24,308 bases of DNA, from the NCBI GenBank assembly GCA_964545205.1, contig CAZJFH010000074.1, forward strand, positions 1 to 24,308. The letters are read 5' to 3'. Positions within the stretch are counted from its first letter, which is position 1; every line of letters starts with the position of its first letter. A program made the position numbers and the translations under genes. This stretch comes from CAZJFH01 sp964545205 (GTDB lineage Bacteria > Pseudomonadota > Alphaproteobacteria > Rhodospirillales > Magnetospirillaceae). Shown here one piece after another: positions 23,275-24,308 of the stretch. The notes under the pieces were generated by a model. That model did no database searches. It was not told the origin of the DNA and saw only the letters and a program-made list of their open reading frames with translations.

Positions 23275-23994
23275 TCAGCGCACCTCCCCGTCGCGGGCCG
23301 GCTCGTCGCTGAACAGGTCGGCGATCACCGTCTCGCCGGCGGTGGTGCGCTGGCCGCAGACGATCAGCGGATTGACCCCCGGCGGCAGGTAGACGTCGAC
23401 GCGGCTGCCGAAGCGGATCATGCCGAAGCGCTCGCCGACCCGGACCTGCTGGCCCTCGCTCACCCACCACTTGATGCGCCGCGCCACCAGGCCGGCGATC
23501 TGGACGAAGGCGATCTCGCGCTCGGTGCCGTCGCCGGCGTCGACGGCCATGCGGAAGGCCATGCGCTCGTTGTCCTCGCTGGCCTTGTCGAGCGCCGCGT
23601 TGACGAAGCGGCCGGGCCGGTAGGCCATCTTGAGGATGCGGCCGAAGGCCGGCGCCCGGTTCACATGGACGTTGAACACGTTCATGAAGATGCACACCCG
23701 CATCCGCGGCTCCGGCCCCATCTCGAGCTCGGCCGGCGGCACCGCCATGCCGACCATCTGCACCAGCCCGTCGGCCGGCGCGATGACCAGGCCCTCGCGG
23801 ATCGGCGCGATGCGGTCGGGATCGCGGAAGAAGAAGGCGCACCATGCGGTCAGCAGGGCGCCGATCCAGCCCAGCGGCTCCCACAGCAGGCCCAGCAGGA
23901 TCGCCACGACCGCGAAGATGGCGATGAACGGCCAACCCTCGCGGTGGATGGGCATGAGAACGATCTTGAGCAGCGAGACTTCCTGGACCTTCAC
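23275..23994 (-). CDS. psd: Phosphatidylserine decarboxylase
   Basis: Psd converts phosphatidylserine to phosphatidylethanolamine, using a pyruvoyl group made by self-cleavage. The 239 residues contain two membrane segments near 22-55, FRDP at 56-59, the ADG motif at 74-76, the histidine segment NVHVNR (108-113) and the cleavage site Gly196-Ser197 in RFGSRVD. The length and the GS site (rather than LGST) match the short form of Alphaproteobacteria. The start is a GTG at 23994; the ATG at 23955 lacks a ribosome binding site and would remove residues usually present before the MPIHREG segment. It is the first gene of the psd-pssA operon. Confidence 0.94.
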   Translation of the reverse strand: MKVQEVSLLKIVLMPIHREGWPFIAIFAVVAILLGLLWEPLGWIGALLTAWCAFFFRDPDRIAPIREGLVIAPADGLVQMVGMAVPPAELEMGPEPRMRVCIFMNVFNVHVNRAPAFGRILKMAYRPGRFVNAALDKASEDNERMAFRMAVDAGDGTEREIAFVQIAGLVARRIKWWVSEGQQVRVGERFGMIRFGSRVDVYLPPGVNPLIVCGQRTTAGETVIADLFSDEPARDGEVR

Positions 23995-24025
23995 GTCGGG
24001 ACCCCACGGTGAACGGAAACGGCCG

Positions 24026-24054
24026 ATCCTAATTCGCTCCGTCGTCCTCGTTAA
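24026..24054 (-). promoter_or_regulatory. Candidate sigma-70 promoter for psd-pssA
   Basis: Read on the minus strand, TTAACG (24049-24054) and TAGGAT (24026-24031) are separated by 17 bases; each matches four of six consensus positions. It lies about 30 bp upstream of the psd GTG. This is a pattern match only. Confidence 0.35.
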
Positions 24055-24086
24055 GGTGCTTTGAGATTTTTTGTTCCGGCGCGGTC

Positions 24087-24308
24087 TCAGAGCGGCGGCG
24101 AAGGGGCCGGATCGAGCGTCACCATATCCTCGAACGCGCCGTCGCGCACCATGCGCCCGATCGCCGCCAGGTCGGGGGCGAAGTAGCGGTCGACCGCGTA
24201 GGGCGGCACCACGGCGCGGATTCGCCGCATCGCCTCCTCCAGCGGCCCGGAACTGCGCAGCGGCCGGTCGAACTCGATGCCCTGCGCGGCCGCCAGCAGC
24301 TCGATGCC
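24087..24308 (-). CDS. hutH: Histidine ammonia-lyase, C-terminal 73 residues; start outside window
   Basis: HutH deaminates L-histidine to urocanate. Only the C-terminal end is present. It reads into the window with LLAAAQGIEFDRPLRSS, then GPLEEA, an R-x-VVPPY segment and DRYFAPD; this order is the usual end of HutH/aromatic ammonia-lyases. The TGA lies at 24087-24089, and the last residues are Pro-rich. The active-site MIO loop is outside the window, so activity cannot be judged. It is on the same strand as psd with 92 bp between them. Confidence 0.82.
   Translation of the reverse strand, partial: GIELLAAAQGIEFDRPLRSSGPLEEAMRRIRAVVPPYAVDRYFAPDLAAIGRMVRDGAFEDMVTLDPAPSPPL

Noticed and set aside
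21048..23312. Long open frame on the plus strand spanning the Mur ligase and pssA
   Set aside because: It is out of frame with the Mur ligase and antisense to pssA, with low-complexity Arg/Ala/Gln content and no recognisable domain.
1..24308. CRISPR arrays, tRNA or rRNA genes, insertion sequences, prophage
   Set aside because: No regularly spaced repeats, RNA gene signatures, transposases or terminal inverted repeats were seen on either strand.

Overview
This window is GC-rich and densely coding, with almost no intergenic space. It most likely comes from an alphaproteobacterium. The main reasons are a small protein related to the alphaproteobacterial F1-ATPase inhibitor zeta family (DUF1476), a psd-pssA operon of the alphaproteobacterial type, and the codon use. 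The order or genus cannot be settled from the sequence. There is no sign of phage, insertion sequence, tRNA, rRNA or CRISPR.

Left part (1-7785). A truncated cation P-type ATPase is followed by a compact minus-strand operon. In transcription order this encodes a TerB-like protein, a divergent zeta/DUF1476 protein, an unrecognised 75-residue protein and a Spo0M (arrestin-fold) protein. A LysR regulator is divergent from this operon. Next come two minus-strand exported amidohydrolases, then a plus-strand exported beta-propeller protein of the PQQ sugar dehydrogenase type.

Centre (9059-19843). This is the main system: a 10.8 kb short-chain amide (and possibly urea) utilisation operon. It begins with the sensor/antiterminator pair amiC-amiR. 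A leader follows that holds two hexaloop hairpins (A at loop position 1, G at position 4), the second overlapping a strong intrinsic terminator, as expected for ANTAR antitermination by AmiR. Beyond the terminator lie five genes of a UrtABCDE-type ABC transporter, the aliphatic amidase amiE with its full catalytic triad, and a CbbQ/NorQ-type AAA+ ATPase with its CbbO/NorD-type VWA partner. Inferred logic: amiCR is made upstream of the gate. Amide binding to AmiC frees AmiR, which stabilises the antiterminator, so uptake, hydrolysis to ammonia and the AAA+/VWA accessory pair are expressed together.

Right part (19840-24308). A 77-residue minus-strand gene shares its stop codon bases with the VWA gene. 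An LD-carboxypeptidase (S66) is divergent from a MurC/Mpl-like ligase, suggesting murein recycling. A psd-pssA phosphatidylethanolamine operon follows, and the window ends in the C-terminus of histidine ammonia-lyase.

The two parts most worth attention are the amide operon (its ANTAR gate upstream of a transporter, and its AAA+/VWA pair) and the TerB/zeta-like/small protein/Spo0M operon, for which I know no described function.
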